Source of the DNA: Labia minor | Lineage: Eukaryota; Arthropoda; Insecta; Dermaptera; Spongiphoridae | Direction: 5' to 3' | Length of the DNA stretch: 64,000 nt | Assembly (NCBI GenBank): GCA_963082975.1 | Contig: OY720348.1 | Span: 54,091,564-54,155,563 of the forward strand | Part shown: positions 47,180 through 59,191 of the stretch, piece by piece | Layout: each line of letters starts with the position of its first letter | Numbering within the stretch: the first letter of the stretch is position 1 | Translations under genes and position numbers: made by a program | The notes under the pieces: generated by a model | What the model was told of the DNA's origin: nothing | Seen by the model: the letters and a program-made list of their open reading frames with translations, nothing else | Databases searched by the model: none

Positions 47180-47290
47180 AAAAATTTAAGATGTTTCGGC
47201 GCCCATTATGACGCCATTTTCAAAAGAGTTTTTTAATAAATTTAAGATTCTGGGTTTTATTAGTCTGAGTGACCAGGAGTCAATGTTGGG
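47180..47290 (+). repeat. Family D (foldback) half copy
   Basis: 'tgtttcggcgcccattatgacgccat' and 'gattctgggttttattagtctgagtgacc' parallel 6420-6510. Confidence 0.5.
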
Positions 47291-48300
47291 TCTCATAATA
47301 AATATTCCTATTCATATCAATTTTTATAATATCCACGCTTTTAATTCGAATCATTAGATTATATATATAATAAAATATTTAAATTACAAATATATATATA
47401 TTAAAATAGTGCATCTTAAAGTATTTTTAAATAATTTTAAAAAAAACTTGTAAACAGAAGAAAAAATATCGAGTTAAAAATATATATTAGCCAAAAAAAA
47501 GGGTTAATATTAGGAAAATATTAATATCAAAGAAAACGAATGTTCTATAGAGAGGGAGTAAAAATCATACAAAAAAAAACTTTTTAAATGGATAAAGAGT
47601 GGGTATTTCATGAAATGTAAAAACAAAAAAACAAAAAAAAAATCAAAAGGAAAAATTTTAATATAGGGAACTGAACTTTTTTTTTTTGTTTAAAAGTTTG
47701 CAAACAGGAATTTTCCATTATCTAATAAGGTAAAAAAAATATAAGGGGCAGAGCCCTTTCCCGATCCCAATGGAGGATAGATCTACATTAGAGTAAGAGT
47801 GAATGGAGGGAGGCGTCTACACTAACTCTTAATTCTTTCCGTCAGGTTGTTTGGTTTTCATTCAACTAAAAAAACGATTCTCTGAAATGTTTCTGAACTC
47901 CCTCTCACCTTGAATTCATTACCTATTATCTTATATCTTCTTTTATAGACATTAATCGAGAGATGTCTAATAGTATATAAATATAAAGATCTATAAAGAA
48001 GATAAAAATTGAGTAATATATATATTGGAAAATTATTTAAAAATTATAAGTTAAAAATTATCTTCATTACAATCCAAAAAAAAACAAACTATATTTTTGT
48101 TGTTTGAGAATTTACCAATATAACTGTAACTGTAACTACATACATTTAGATTATATATAAATATAAAATAAATTTTATTAAAATTCATATTTTTAAACTT
48201 ATGACATTCAAAAGAAGAGAAATATTTATCAAAAAATATTTTTTTAATAAATTTAGAGTTATTTGACGTAAACAAATTGCTAATTTAATATTAGTTATTT
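47291..48300. other. No gene seen
   Basis: AT-rich. A less AT-rich patch at 47745-47900 shows no ORF. Confidence 0.45.
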
Positions 48301-48921
48301 AGTATCTCGCCAGAGAAAGTATTGAGATCATGAAAATTTTCGATGTCGAGATTTTAAACGTTATGAAGGTCCCTGAGTCATTTTCACTAAGATTGAGAAA
48401 AATGACTGTCTGTCTCTCTCTCTCTGTGTGTGTGTGTGTGTGTGTGTGTAGACAAGATTACGCAAAAACATGTTTGAGCTAGAATAATGAAATTTGGTAA
48501 ACGGGCATTATTCAAAATTCGTAGTTTTCTAACAACTTTTGAGAAATCTAGCTCAACCGGAAGAGGGTCATTACCTACAACGTTGTGATTTTTTTTCCTC
48601 TAAACACACCGTAAAAATAAAGATATATGTTTGATAGTTTTTCACATGATTAAAAATTATATAAAACTGCTATATATAGAATTTCAGCTTGATTGAATCT
48701 CTAAAAGTACCGGAATTAATTTTTTAATACGGTGACTGCAAATCACGCGCCAGCACGTGACGTGGTGCCATCAACAAAGAGCCAAACCCGCCCTAGTTTA
48801 ATAAATATCATTTATTAATTTTAATTTATCATTTATAATTAATTAAATTTAATTTAAATATAATATATGTGTTAATAATTAATCCAATTCAAATTGCGAG
48901 ATAGTCGAGTGGAGACACTCC
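48301..48921 (-). mobile_element. Family B element, copy 3 (complete)
   Basis: A complete reverse copy: 'agtatctcgccagagaaagt' at the left, a (TG)n/(TC)n microsatellite (48411-48450), and GCGAGATAGTC with GAGTGGAGACACTC at the right. Its left end provides the empty-site reference for the MULE block. Confidence 0.8.
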
Positions 48922-49390
48922 AGATTTTTTTAAAAATAAAATAATTATTCCTTATTTTTTTCGTCTTTTTTTGAAATATAATTTCCCAAGTTAAAAATTA
49001 ATAATATCTTGATTTTATCTATGATTGTAATTATCTATGATTGACCACATATGTATGTAAAAAAGTATGCCTATTATAACATATTCAATTACGTATATAC
49101 GTAAATATCTTTAGATGGATTATCAGTATCAGTATCACAAATAGCACTTGTCAAAAAATTTAGTCATTATAAATTATAATATTAAATTACATTATTATTC
49201 CTATTATTATATTATAGAGTAAATGAAGAGATAGTAAGAATAAACTTCAATTATCGTTTCCTGGTATTTGCAGGTAATTTTATAAATATTATAAATAATT
49301 ATTGATATAAATAGCAATTAAAATTGTCTACTCTTTGTTTACAGAGAAAGATATTTTGGTTTATTTCTCATTCTATCTATCTATCTAATA

Positions 49391-49421
<31 letters not shown>

Positions 49422-49452
49422 TTAATATGTTTGTGTCTTAGAATATTCTAAA

Positions 49453-50368
49453 CTGTGGTTCCCAAACCTTTTTTCAACGTCGACTCTTTAAAACTTTCTT
49501 CTCATTTAATGGACCCTTATTTTTTTGATGCAGTACAAGTATATTAATGAAAATTAAAATGGAACTGTGAGCATTTCATAGAGTATATTTTTAACAATTT
49601 TACAACAAAAGTAAACATTTTTATTACATTATTAATAGTAGAGCTAATATTATTTAACAAAACTTAGAATTCAGAATATTTTATAAATAAATAATTTCAT
49701 AAATGACTAATAGGCATTCCTAACTGAAAAAAATATTAATATGACCTTTGAGGCTGATAATTTTTTTTGATATCATGCTCAAATTTTGATTAATAATAAA
49801 TTTTCGCATACGATAATATAGCTACAGCGTACAATAAAGTGGCGAGCAAGCCCGGGGCGCTACATTTTGAGGGGCGCCGATATAAATATAAAAGCATTTT
49901 TTACATTCATTAATTAAAAGATAATTTCTATGAAAGGGCGCCAAATTTTGTTTTGTCCGGGACGCTTAAAACCTTAATAAATATTATCAAATATTTAATT
50001 GTATAAAAATTATTGCATAATATTGGTTTAAACAAAATAACTCAAAAATGTTTTTTTTCTTTCGATTGTAAATTTAAAACGAAAAAAACTAATGGACGAT
50101 TATATTAATTATATAAAAGGGTAATAAACAGATAACTTTAATAAATACTACTGCTATGGGGACTAGCAGAATCCGTTAATAATTGTTTGATTTTACTTTT
50201 TTATTTAGTTTTTATTTTGTAAAAAGTTCTTTGTTTTTTTTATATATAGTAATTTTTATATATAGTAATTGAAAAGAACTAAGAGAACATTTCGCTATTC
50301 ACCTTCATGTTCTGTAGACCCTATTAAAGGCTCAATAGACCCCTAAAGGGTCCACCTGGGCCCCATAG
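49453..50368 (+). mobile_element. hAT-like non-autonomous element, diverged
   Basis: The left end CTGTGGTTCCCAAACC and right-end complement CTATGGGGCCCAGGTGG are related to hAT termini. TCTAAA abuts both ends. The interior is AT-rich and holds a smaller repeat at about 49840-49975 (GGCGAGCAAGCCCGGGGCGC). No ORF. Confidence 0.45.
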
Positions 50369-51217
50369 TCTAAACCATTTGTAAATTGTTTATTATTTTA
50401 CATTATATACTAAAAAATATCCAAATGGAACTTATGATACTGTAATTACATTAATCTATTAATAATTAATCATATTATTTTCGAAATAAGATTATTATTT
50501 TTAAATATTATTCTATTATTAAATATAATTTAAAAGAAATGTCTGGATTTTATAATTTTCTTCTAAGGTGGATAAAAGTAGCTTTCATCGTGGGACTTGC
50601 GTTTTATCCCCTCAGGAGAAAAGACAAGGATTCTATTGAAGTTGACAATTGTCAAAGAATACTGTTTTAACGAACGTTTGTTTATTTAAGGTATTCTTTA
50701 TTATTATATAATTATAAAAAATTTTAATAAAAATATTGTTTCTAGGCATGAAGATAGGAACTTATGCTTTCAAAGAATGACAAAGAATATACAATTATTA
50801 TAATTATAAAAATTGAAACAAACTTCAGGACTTGATATACCATGCATTTATTTACTGTTTGGTAAATTATCATTTAATTTAACAAATACATATTTGTTGT
50901 TGAAATTTCTTTTTATACACTTTTACTTAACTCACTCTGTCCGGTTGTACGCTGGTTGTCCGGTTGTACGTTGTCCGCGGCATTTTATAATCGATATTTC
51001 AACAACTTCCCGTCATTCAATCAACTTGAAATTTTGCATACGCGCTTGCTCCTGCTAATAATACACGAATCAATTGAAAAATCCACTGAATTATTTATCT
51101 ATTAATGGTAATTAATTAATTAAACTTTCATATGCCGAATATGGAATAGTTCATTATTTCAATCATAGATGGCGATAGCAGTTCTAGAGGCGCTGAATAC
51201 GACTAAAAAGTATAAAA
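50369..51217. other. No gene seen
   Basis: AT-rich. A duplicated 'ccggttgtacg' lies at about 50940-50970. An 81-codon ORF (50813-51058) lacks a motif. Confidence 0.4.
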
Positions 51218-51479
51218 TAAATTTAAGTAAAAAGAAATATTTTTAAAAAATACACTTTACTTAAAATTGCACTAAAAAGTAAAAAATAAAATCACTTTAA
51301 AGTGTGTGCGCTCAAATTATAATAAGACCGTAAAACATTTAACACCGTAAAACATTTGCTTCCATTTGGTGTTATTATAATTTGAGCGCACACACTTCAA
51401 AGTGATTTTATTTTTTACTTTTTAGTGCAATTTTAAGTAAAGTGTATTTTTTAAAAAGATTTCTTTTTGCTTAAATTTA
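51218..51479. repeat. Long inverted repeat, about 108-bp arms
   Basis: Arms 51218-51325 and 51372-51479 are near-perfect complements, sharing TGAGCGCACACACTT and its complement. The 46-nt loop holds a repeated 'ccgtaaaacattt'. A transcript would form a long hairpin. A small palindromic MITE is the simplest reading. Confidence 0.85.
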
Positions 51480-51495
51480 TTACATTTAATTTCAG

Positions 51496-52034
51496 TAATT
51501 ATTCAGGTAAACTCATTTTCGTGGATTTTGATAATACTTCATCATTGGGTTCCTTTTGCAATTCCAAATAAACTTTTCTTATGAAATTTTTCCCGGCATC
51601 TTATAGGTTTCGAGATAAAAATTATTAAAATAAAGATTTTTTAAGTTTAACAGATTAGTTATGAACGTCGAAATGTGGCATTAAGTAATGTTTTGTTGAT
51701 TAATTCACTAAATATTCATTTATTAACTAATTTTCAGTTTTTATAAGTTCGGTTTAGATATAGGAAAATGATTTAATTAATTTTTTTATTTTCATAAATC
51801 CAAACCGAACTTATAAAAATCGAAAATTAGTACGCCATCTGGTAGCCAAACGGATAAAACATGCCAGCTAAATATAATATCAATGGATTTATATGCAAGT
51901 TTTAATAATTTTTATCTCGAAACCTATAAGATGCCGGGTAAAATGTGATAAGAAAAGTGTATTTGGAATTGCAAAAGGAACCCAATGGTGAAGTATTATC
52001 AAAATTCACAAAAATGAGTTTACCTGAATAATTA
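51496..52034. repeat. Long inverted repeat, about 135-bp arms, with inner palindrome
   Basis: Arms 51496-51630 and 51900-52034 are near-complementary (sharing 'taattattcaggtaaactca' and 'aggtttcgagataaaaatta'). Inside, 51727-51755 and 51802-51830 form a second inverted pair with two mismatches. This is a foldback or nested-MITE layout. Only 16 bp separate it from the preceding palindrome. Confidence 0.85.
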
Positions 52035-53017
52035 TCTGATCTTTTTACATTTAATTTCTACTATTTATATCAACCAATATCAGTAAGAAAAGTTTTTTTT
52101 TTTTTTTTTTTGAAAATTACTTTAATTTAAATAAATTTGATTATTTGTTATGGGATTGTGCAATGAAAGGCTCGAAACAATTCTAAACCCATAGCGTTTT
52201 AGTTATTAAAGTGGATTGGATTGAATTTAGGTAGCATAATTTATGAAATGATAGTCTATCACAACAGGAATTCAAAATTGGACACAGAAATTGAATCGAG
52301 CTCAATACAATCCGATGAGACACGCTGCCAGTACATTTGTCACAACAAATGATAATTAGACATCGATTAGGTCTAAGAAATTATTCGAAAATCGTCATGG
52401 AAATAAATTAACGGTAAATTATGAAAATTAATTTAACTATACATACCATCGTACTGATATTATCAGTAAAATTGAATTTGAAGTTACATTAAATAAATGT
52501 ATAGGTTCAAGTTTGAGAAATTTAATTTTTGTAATGACTGTACTTTTAAAATTGCCTTATCGAAATCTTGAAAAAAAAAATTACTCTAAACTTTTCTCGG
52601 GAGAAATAAAAGACTAGAAAAGTAGCTTTTTGTCCTAGATTCTGATAGGTTTTGTCAGTTTCTTCATCCATACTCCCCATCACTTCTTGCTGAGTTTTTT
52701 TTTCTTTCCCCATCCTCTCACAAACTTCTTTTTCCATGAATTTACATTCAAATTACTATTAAACGCTCTAATTCATTCATTCAAAAAGTATCTTTCAAGC
52801 TAAAACAGTGAATGTCGTTAAATCTACAGCCATGTTTGTAATGATCTAATGGAAAAGAACAAAATGGTGTCCATAACGAAAAAAAAAATTAAACTAATTG
52901 AATCAAAGCATTATAATTGGATTCAATATAATATATAAATAATAAATTGTCACATTACTGATTTAAATAATTAAAATTAAAATTTAATTATAATAAAAAT
53001 ACGGATTAATAAGCATA

Positions 53018-53054
<37 letters not shown>

Positions 53055-53244
53055 TAATATTATATATTACTAGAATAACATTTAAATTTTAATTATATTT
53101 TATAGAATTATTCTGATTGGATATTATTTAAAATAAAACTATGTATATCTATTTTTTCACATAATATAAACATTTTGGTGAGAAACGAGTATGTTTACCA
53201 AGCATGGGAAATTTTCTCTGAGTTCATTATTTTTTTATTATTAT
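52035..53244. other. No gene seen
   Basis: AT-rich, with a T run (about 52098-52115) and (TA)n (about 53020-53052). Confidence 0.5.
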
Positions 53245-53490
53245 AAAGAAGGCAGGCAGTTTGAGGGCTAACATGCTTGACTCTAAACGTGGACCCAGAT
53301 TCTGTCTCATATAGAATTTCTCTCTAGCTGGTGCTATGAGAACGAGGTCGTAATTAATATTTGGAATCTAATTAAGATAAAAAGTAACGACATCCGTTCA
53401 CGAAAATCAGGATAAAGGTGAAAAGGATGTTTTACTAATCATACAACACCTCTACCCCGCTTGGGAGGTAACCCATTTGATAGGTCAGGA
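53245..53490 (+). mobile_element. SINE-like repeat (second family), copy 2
   Basis: The 5' part GGCAGTTTGAGGGCTAACAT with GGACCCAGATTC is weakly tRNA-like. The 3' part 'aacacctctaccccgc' with 'gaggtaaccca' matches 34360-34395. Confidence 0.4.
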
Positions 53491-53614
53491 TCCTGAAGAG
53501 GGAAGTGAGTAACATTATATTTATATATATATATATATATATATTTATATACACTCAATCATTTATTTATTTATTTCCTACCACTTATTACATCAATAAA
53601 ACAACTTTTTACCG

Positions 53615-54240
53615 ACCGACGATAGTAAGGGAGGTATTGTTTTCACACCAAATTTCACATGTGGAGATTTTTACATATCTCCACGAATCATGCATTTTCT
53701 TATCAGAAAAAAGTATTTTTAGCATGATATCTGTCCGTCCGTCCGTCTGTCCATCCGTATAGATGTGTACAGACTGAACGGCTCAACCGATTTTGATGAA
53801 ATTTGGTATATTTACTTAATGCATCAGTGGGATGAATTGATCAATTTTTGGTGCAAATCCGGAAACCGGAAGTGGTAGTATTAGCGATCGACGATAGGAA
53901 GGGAAGGGTTATTTTCATACCAAATTTCACATGAGGAGGTTTTTTACATATCATCACGAATCATTCACTTTGTATTGGTTTTATCCTCGAGAAAAATCAT
54001 CTTTATAGGTTTTTCTTAATTTAAAATTAAATATATGACGTCATCCAGCCATTCATGACGTCACAGCCTGGTCTTACATATATATTATAAATAAAATAAA
54101 ATTAAAAATATTTATGTTATATCCATATCTGTTTTTTATTACATTAATAGATATACTAAAATTATTTGAAATTGTTTCTGTAGCTGTAAATTAATTTATT
54201 TCAAACTGTCGGTCGGTTCGGACCTGGCCACAGGTCAACT
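53615..54240 (+). mobile_element. Family C element, copy 2
   Basis: Nearly collinear with 39062-39705: the same ACCGACCGACGATAGTAAGG start, a (TCCG)n run (53735-53757), 'gaacggctcaaccgattttgatg' and the CTGTCGGTCGGTTCGGACC end. Few differences suggest recent activity. Confidence 0.75.
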
Positions 54241-54355
54241 TATTGTTTACTCATTCCAATATTTATAAACATTACAATCTATTATTTTATATAAATATCA
54301 AATATCGATTTTTCACCTCTATGATTCTCTATATTTAGAATCATACACTTGCATT

Positions 54356-54359
<4 letters not shown>

Positions 54360-54409
<50 letters not shown>

Positions 54410-54446
54410 TGACGGGAGAAAGATTTAATTTTTTATTATTATTATG

Positions 54447-54480
<34 letters not shown>

Positions 54481-54495
54481 CATATATATATAATT
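54360..54495. repeat. (TA)n microsatellites
   Basis: A TA run of about 44 bp, then a second region (54445-54495) of TATATG and TATATA repeats. The ORF reading through them is low-complexity. Confidence 0.85.
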
Positions 54496-55083
54496 AATCA
54501 AGGAGACAAGTTGTTTTATCAGATAAACAAAATTGAATTAAAGAAATCAACGTATCTTTAATATTAAATCACCCTTGCATATCAATTAATTCATTCATTC
54601 TTTACCCTTTAATTATATTCCATTTAATTCTAAATAATTTATCTCAATCATTTTCAATGTATATCTAATTATTTTTTTTTTTGTCGTTGTAATTTTTAAT
54701 TATTTAATAATGTTTAAATAATAAGTGAGTTTGGCCTAGATCCCTTTGTCTGCCCAGGCTGGAACATCCCTTGGGCTGCCCTCGCCAATATTCTCTATTC
54801 ATGTTATGTTGGTAATTTGAAATAAGTAAACCAACCTTGACCAGAAGCCAAATGCATTTAAAGAGAATGTCAGTAAGTTTCACGGTCAATAAACGATCTG
54901 ATTTAATCGCGAATAGAAGTATTTAAGATATACATTTAATTCTACAATAAATTATAAATAAAACATTTCTATTTTTATTTTAAGGCATTATTATAAGGTT
55001 TAAAAAAAATGCATGATAAATTAAATCATTAATATTAGACTAAAATAATTATTTTAAAAGAGAGAATTGTATATGATCGAAAT
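54496..55083. other. No gene recognised
   Basis: A less AT-rich patch at 54725-54890 gives a 61-codon minus-strand ORF containing REYWRGQPKGCSSLGRQRD. I cannot assign it. The rest is AT-rich. Confidence 0.35.
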
Positions 55084-55243
55084 CAGTGTTTCTCATGCCC
55101 CAACTAAGCCGTTCTAAAATTTTTATACCCCTCCCTATGAAACATATACATAATTTTTAATATTTTAAAAAGTGTTAAACTCGTGTCGAGTCCATTTTTG
55201 AATTGCCTCCTGTGGGGCGTGGGCCCCAAGTTGGGAAACACTG
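55084..55243. mobile_element. 160-bp hAT MITE
   Basis: TIRs are CAGTGTTTCTCATGCCCCAAC and, as complement of the right end, CAGTGTTTCCCAACTTGGGG. The 8-bp flanks ATCGAAAT and ATCTAAAT differ at one base, as expected for an older target duplication. Confidence 0.85.
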
Positions 55244-55721
55244 ATCTAAATTTCTATCTAAAAAAAATAATATAATAATTCCAATAAAGATATATTAATA
55301 AGAGATATATTATATTTCAGTCACATCAATTTAAAATTTATATACTTTAATCAAATTTACTTAATATATTGATTTGACTTTGTTTATGTTCTTAATTTAA
55401 TACTTTTTTATATATACTTCTCTTGTTTTAGAGGATTTAGTATTAAATAAGTTAAAAATGCCAATATTTGAAAAAATAAAAATATAAATATAAATGTTAT
55501 AAACATTCTTTGATTTGTATTCTTTGCCCTGCTGAATGACAACATGTAGATATTAAATTTTAAAAAGATAATTTCTGAGATATACAAGAATATTGTGATG
55601 TAATTTCATCGAAATCGTTTCAGCCATTTAGAGTATATAACGTCAAATTTTTGAGACAGAAAGTCTTAATTTTTTCGGTTATTGAATATATAATATATCG
55701 ATAAAAATAGAGGTATGTAAG

Positions 55722-56706
55722 TGGACAAGCCGCTGATTATATAAAATATTGTTCAGCCTGTCGGACCACCTTTGCCACTAGTGAAGGAGTTAAAAAAAAA
55801 GAATTCTCAACTCTTTCACACGGGGAATAAAACAAATTATTTGGGAAAGGAACCCTTAAATATACTTCACCAAAGAGTGCAGTACGTTTGACTATTAGCG
55901 CTTAGGAGAATCACCTTGAACATCCAAAATCTTAAAGCAATAACAAATTAAATTAATGAAATATCCGATGCTAACATATGGGCCTGCAAAGGAAAGATTA
56001 GGTTCACTTTTTCTAAATAAAAGAGAAGTGTTCGTTGCCACGTTATATGTATTTAATTAAAGTAAAATTAATATAAAGAGTAAAGAGAATAAAATAAAAT
56101 TAAAATATAAAAATAAGAGAAATAAATTCTGGCTAATATTGAGCTAAAACAAACGAATTACAAAAATATAGTAATAATAATTGAAACACAGTGTCTCCAC
56201 GTGTTTTAACAACAAAATGGCGAATTCACACCTAAAAAGCTCAATATCAAGTTCACAGCCAGAAGTTTGAAAAACAAGTGAAGCAGATCACCGAAAAAGC
56301 GTGGAAAAGGAATCCACGTTCAAAGTACAAGTTATCAACACGGCGTCTATGCAGCAAGTCTCACAAGCAAGTGAGGTAGATCTCCTAAAAAGCGTGGAAA
56401 AGGAATCCACGTTCAAAGTACAAGTTATCAACACGGCGTCTATGCAGCAAGTCTCACAAGCAAGTGAGAGAGATCACCTCTGTTGCTGTTTGGAAAAACC
56501 ATCAACAAAAGGGAGCACGGTGATTGGCTGTGACGCGTCATGTGACCCCAACTAGTGGCGTTAAAGTAGCCACTAAACTCAACACATGGCATACCAATAT
56601 AATAAAATAAAAACATACATATTTAAAAAGGAAAAAATTACAAAAATTATATAAAAATAAATTGACCTTAAAATAAATAAATCTAAATCAGGGAGAGGCG
56701 TTAACA
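55722..56706 (-). repeat. BEL/Pao 3' LTR (985 bp, two 93-bp units)
   Basis: On the minus strand TGTTAACGCC...GGCTTGTCCA. It contains two tandem 93-bp units (from 56298 and 56391), an exact multiple of three. It differs from the 5' LTR by one fewer unit, plus 6-bp and 10-bp indels and few substitutions. Confidence 0.9.
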
Positions 56707-56720
56707 TCCTCCCCCCTTCA
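56707..56720 (-). other. Polypurine tract
   Basis: On the minus strand GAAGGGGGGAGGA lies directly before the LTR start TGTTAACG. It is the expected plus-strand primer site for reverse transcription. Confidence 0.8.
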
Positions 56721-56966
56721 GTGAAGAAACGCAGTTTATCACTGACCAAAACTTAAAAGTAATTTACATAAAATTAGCTTACAAAAATATAGATGTATAA
56801 GTAGTAGAGTACATTATTAAAATGAATGAACTAATAAAGCTGGCACTGATCTTTTAATAACAACTTTTAGAATTAAGTTTACAATTTTGATTTTTAATTA
56901 ATAAAAGTAGATGTGTCAGTGCTTCTCCGGTGAGAAAAAATGACCGGGAGAAATGAATTCAATGGA

Positions 56967-57070
56967 TTAAGGATCAACGGTTTCAGGAGTGGGAGGTAGA
57001 GAATTTAATACAACTTCCACTGGCAAAGCAGGGTATGCATTCCACCAAACCAATTCTAACTCCTGTAATT
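56967..57070 (-). pseudogene. BEL/Pao pol C-terminal remnant
   Basis: On the minus strand it encodes VWWNAYPALPVEVVLNS and ends in ETVDP-stop, a short pol tail. Everything between it and the protease is missing. Confidence 0.55.
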
Positions 57071-57202
57071 TTTGTAAACTTGTGCTCTGATATTGAGCAC
57101 ATCCCTTATTTCATTTTTATTTTGGCATTTTCTATTAATGTTGAAACATTTGACGTTAAGGGGAATAGCCTGACCAAACATTACAAACCCTAACTCGGTA
57201 GA

Positions 57203-57748
57203 TTAAGCTATAATAGAGCTATCTTTATTTTTAATAATTTCGGGTTTGATAATTTTGCTAAATAATTTAACTCCTATTATTATATCAACTGGACTAGGAG
57301 AGAAGAAACTGGGGTCAGATAAAGTCAAATGTTTGGCGAAATTAAATTGATTGCGTTTCAATGGCAACGATGGCAATTTTAAATTTAAATTATCCACTAC
57401 ATTGAAAGTAGTGTTTAAATGAAACGAATCATCAACCGGGGAAGAAATATTAATTCTTACAAAAGAATTGCTTTTGCCTAAAGATTGATTTTTAATGCCA
57501 ATAAGTTTTATATTGGAGGATTGCTTATGTAATTTCATCTTGTCCACTAAGGAGTTAGAGATAAGTGAGATTTCAGAGCCCATATCAATTAAGGCTTTAA
57601 CTTTAAAAGTTTTACCTGCGCTATCATTTAAAATAACTGTTGCTTTGCCCAGTAAAGAAGTCGTATTTTTTCCACGACAAAAATAAACACTGGAATTTGA
57701 AGAGGCAGGATTTTCTTGTGGAGAGGATGACCTGGAGTTGCTACCCAC
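57203..57748 (-). CDS. BEL/Pao aspartic protease domain (DUF1758-like)
   Basis: This 181-codon stretch would cleave the gag polyprotein. It continues gag in the same frame after one TAA (57749-57751). The GTG taken as start is only the codon after the stop. A linker of about 30 residues precedes the domain. The active-site motif reads ALIDMGSEISLIS where aspartic proteases have D-(S/T)-G; methionine at the second position probably abolishes activity. VDIIIGVKLFSKI fits the later conserved (D)xIIG region. The frame ends at 57203 without reverse transcriptase. Confidence 0.75.
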   Translation of the reverse strand: MGSNSRSSSPQENPASSNSSVYFCRGKNTTSLLGKATVILNDSAGKTFKVKALIDMGSEISLISNSLVDKMKLHKQSSNIKLIGIKNQSLGKSNSFVRINISSPVDDSFHLNTTFNVVDNLNLKLPSLPLKRNQFNFAKHLTLSDPSFFSPSPVDIIIGVKLFSKIIKPEIIKNKDSSIIA

Positions 57749-59050
57749 TTACTCATCATCCTTTGTACTCTTTGTAGGTGATCTAGAAGATCCCCGACGA
57801 TTTTTATCTCTAAAAATATGTAAAAGAAAATTGTGTGGATTATTACATAATTTACAGTTACTCCATTTGCATTGCTTTGAAGAGTGTTTTTTAGAAAAGC
57901 ATAGAGAACACAATTCGTTCTCCTTTATAAATTTAATTTTATCTTTAACAGCTAAATTTAAAAAACTTTTACAACTTTGCAAATAATGTGCACCTCTGCA
58001 CATGGTGCATTTAATGTAAGCATTTTTATTCTTGCTTTCAGTATTTCTAACATTGAAAATTTTGTTGTTTCTTTTATGAAACGAATTTGCATTTGGATTA
58101 TTATTGTTATAATTATTATTATAATTCATTGAAAATTTATTAGCATGAGTCTCGTGGAAAGAGTCAGCTAATTTGTCTAAAAATTCTAAAACTTTTTTCA
58201 ATTTTGGAATTTCATCCTTATTAAGGGAAAAAATCCACTTTTGATGAGTATGCTCATCCAATTTTGAGGTAACCAATCTCAAAAGGAAATGGTTCCAAGC
58301 CTCAGTATCAATTTTTAAATTTTCCAATTGCAGAATCGTTTCTCTTACCGTAGAAACTAACCCAGTGTAAGATTCAGCACTGGGAGTTTTAATAGGTTTT
58401 AAATTTAAGAATTTATCGACAAGATTGAAAACAATCTTGCGATAATTATAATACTTAGCTTCCAACATATCGAAAGCGATGGTAAAATTCTCGTCGGAAG
58501 TCGGCAAATGGTTGATGAGATCCTTTGCTGGTCCGGCCAGGTAAGATTTTAAATACTGCAGCTTTTGGGAAGCGGATAGCTGCAGATTGTTGGTAACGGC
58601 TGCTTCAAATTGGTTCTTGAAGGGAATATACTCTTCAAATGAACCTCTAAATATGGGTAAATTAAGTTTAGGTAGGTTCACCGTATTTGCACTCTGGGCA
58701 CTAAACGTGGCGTTCAAATCAAACTTTGGCCCATTATCACTTGCTGAAATGTTTTTAAGCTGAATTGTGTTTAAAAATAACAATTCAGCTTTAATTAAAT
58801 TCAATATTGGTTGGACTTGTACCTCATTGTTCAATTTTGATTTAAAAATATTTAAACGAAACGTTTTTAATTCATTGAGCGATTTTTCGATATCATTTGC
58901 CAACCTTGAGTGGCTCGAGTCTGGCAAATTATCGATCGACTCAACAAGACTTTTAATATCTTCCAAATTAATATTTAACAATGTCCAATCATCTACAACC
59001 TCATCTGCCTGTGCATACAGAAATAAAACTGAGGATGGAGTGCTGGACAT
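57749..59050 (-). CDS. BEL/Pao gag (DUF1759-type) with zinc knuckles
   Basis: A 433-residue structural protein of the retrotransposon particle, acting in the cytoplasm. It has an N-terminal coiled region (about 15-110), a capsid-like part starting LPKLNLPIFRGSFEEYIPFK (about 122-142) and typical of DUF1759, and YLAGPAKDLINHLP. An asparagine-rich linker follows at about 306-325, then CTMCRGAHYLQSC and CSLCFSKKHSSKQC nucleic-acid-binding knuckles with a CKLCNNPHNFLLH piece. The ATG at 59050 follows the leader about 140 bp inside the 5' LTR. The frame is intact. It ends DDE-TAA and the next codon continues in the protease frame. Confidence 0.88.
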   Translation of the reverse strand: MSSTPSSVLFLYAQADEVVDDWTLLNINLEDIKSLVESIDNLPDSSHSRLANDIEKSLNELKTFRLNIFKSKLNNEVQVQPILNLIKAELLFLNTIQLKNISASDNGPKFDLNATFSAQSANTVNLPKLNLPIFRGSFEEYIPFKNQFEAAVTNNLQLSASQKLQYLKSYLAGPAKDLINHLPTSDENFTIAFDMLEAKYYNYRKIVFNLVDKFLNLKPIKTPSAESYTGLVSTVRETILQLENLKIDTEAWNHFLLRLVTSKLDEHTHQKWIFSLNKDEIPKLKKVLEFLDKLADSFHETHANKFSMNYNNNYNNNNPNANSFHKRNNKIFNVRNTESKNKNAYIKCTMCRGAHYLQSCKSFLNLAVKDKIKFIKENELCSLCFSKKHSSKQCKWSNCKLCNNPHNFLLHIFRDKNRRGSSRSPTKSTKDDE

Positions 59051-59159
59051 TTTACAACTGAATAAAAACTAAAAAAAAAAATATATATAATAAATTAATT
59101 AAAAAAAATGAACCTGTACTTCTCGACTTGGCTATCCAACCGAAACTCCCGCGCAGTCC

Positions 59160-59191
59160 TGTGGTCAACGGTCGCCAAAAGTTAAGGGGTA
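59160..59191 (-). other. Probable primer-binding region
   Basis: Directly inside the 5' LTR, the minus strand reads TACCCCTTAACTTTTGGCGA then CCGTTGACC. The TTTTGGCGACCG part is typical of tRNA-primer sites in LTR elements. The tRNA was not assigned. Confidence 0.5.

Noticed and set aside
54704..54889. 61-codon minus-strand ORF with a REYWRGQPKG stretch
   Set aside because: Looks somewhat protein-like but has no recognisable domain, context or splice signals. Not called as a gene.
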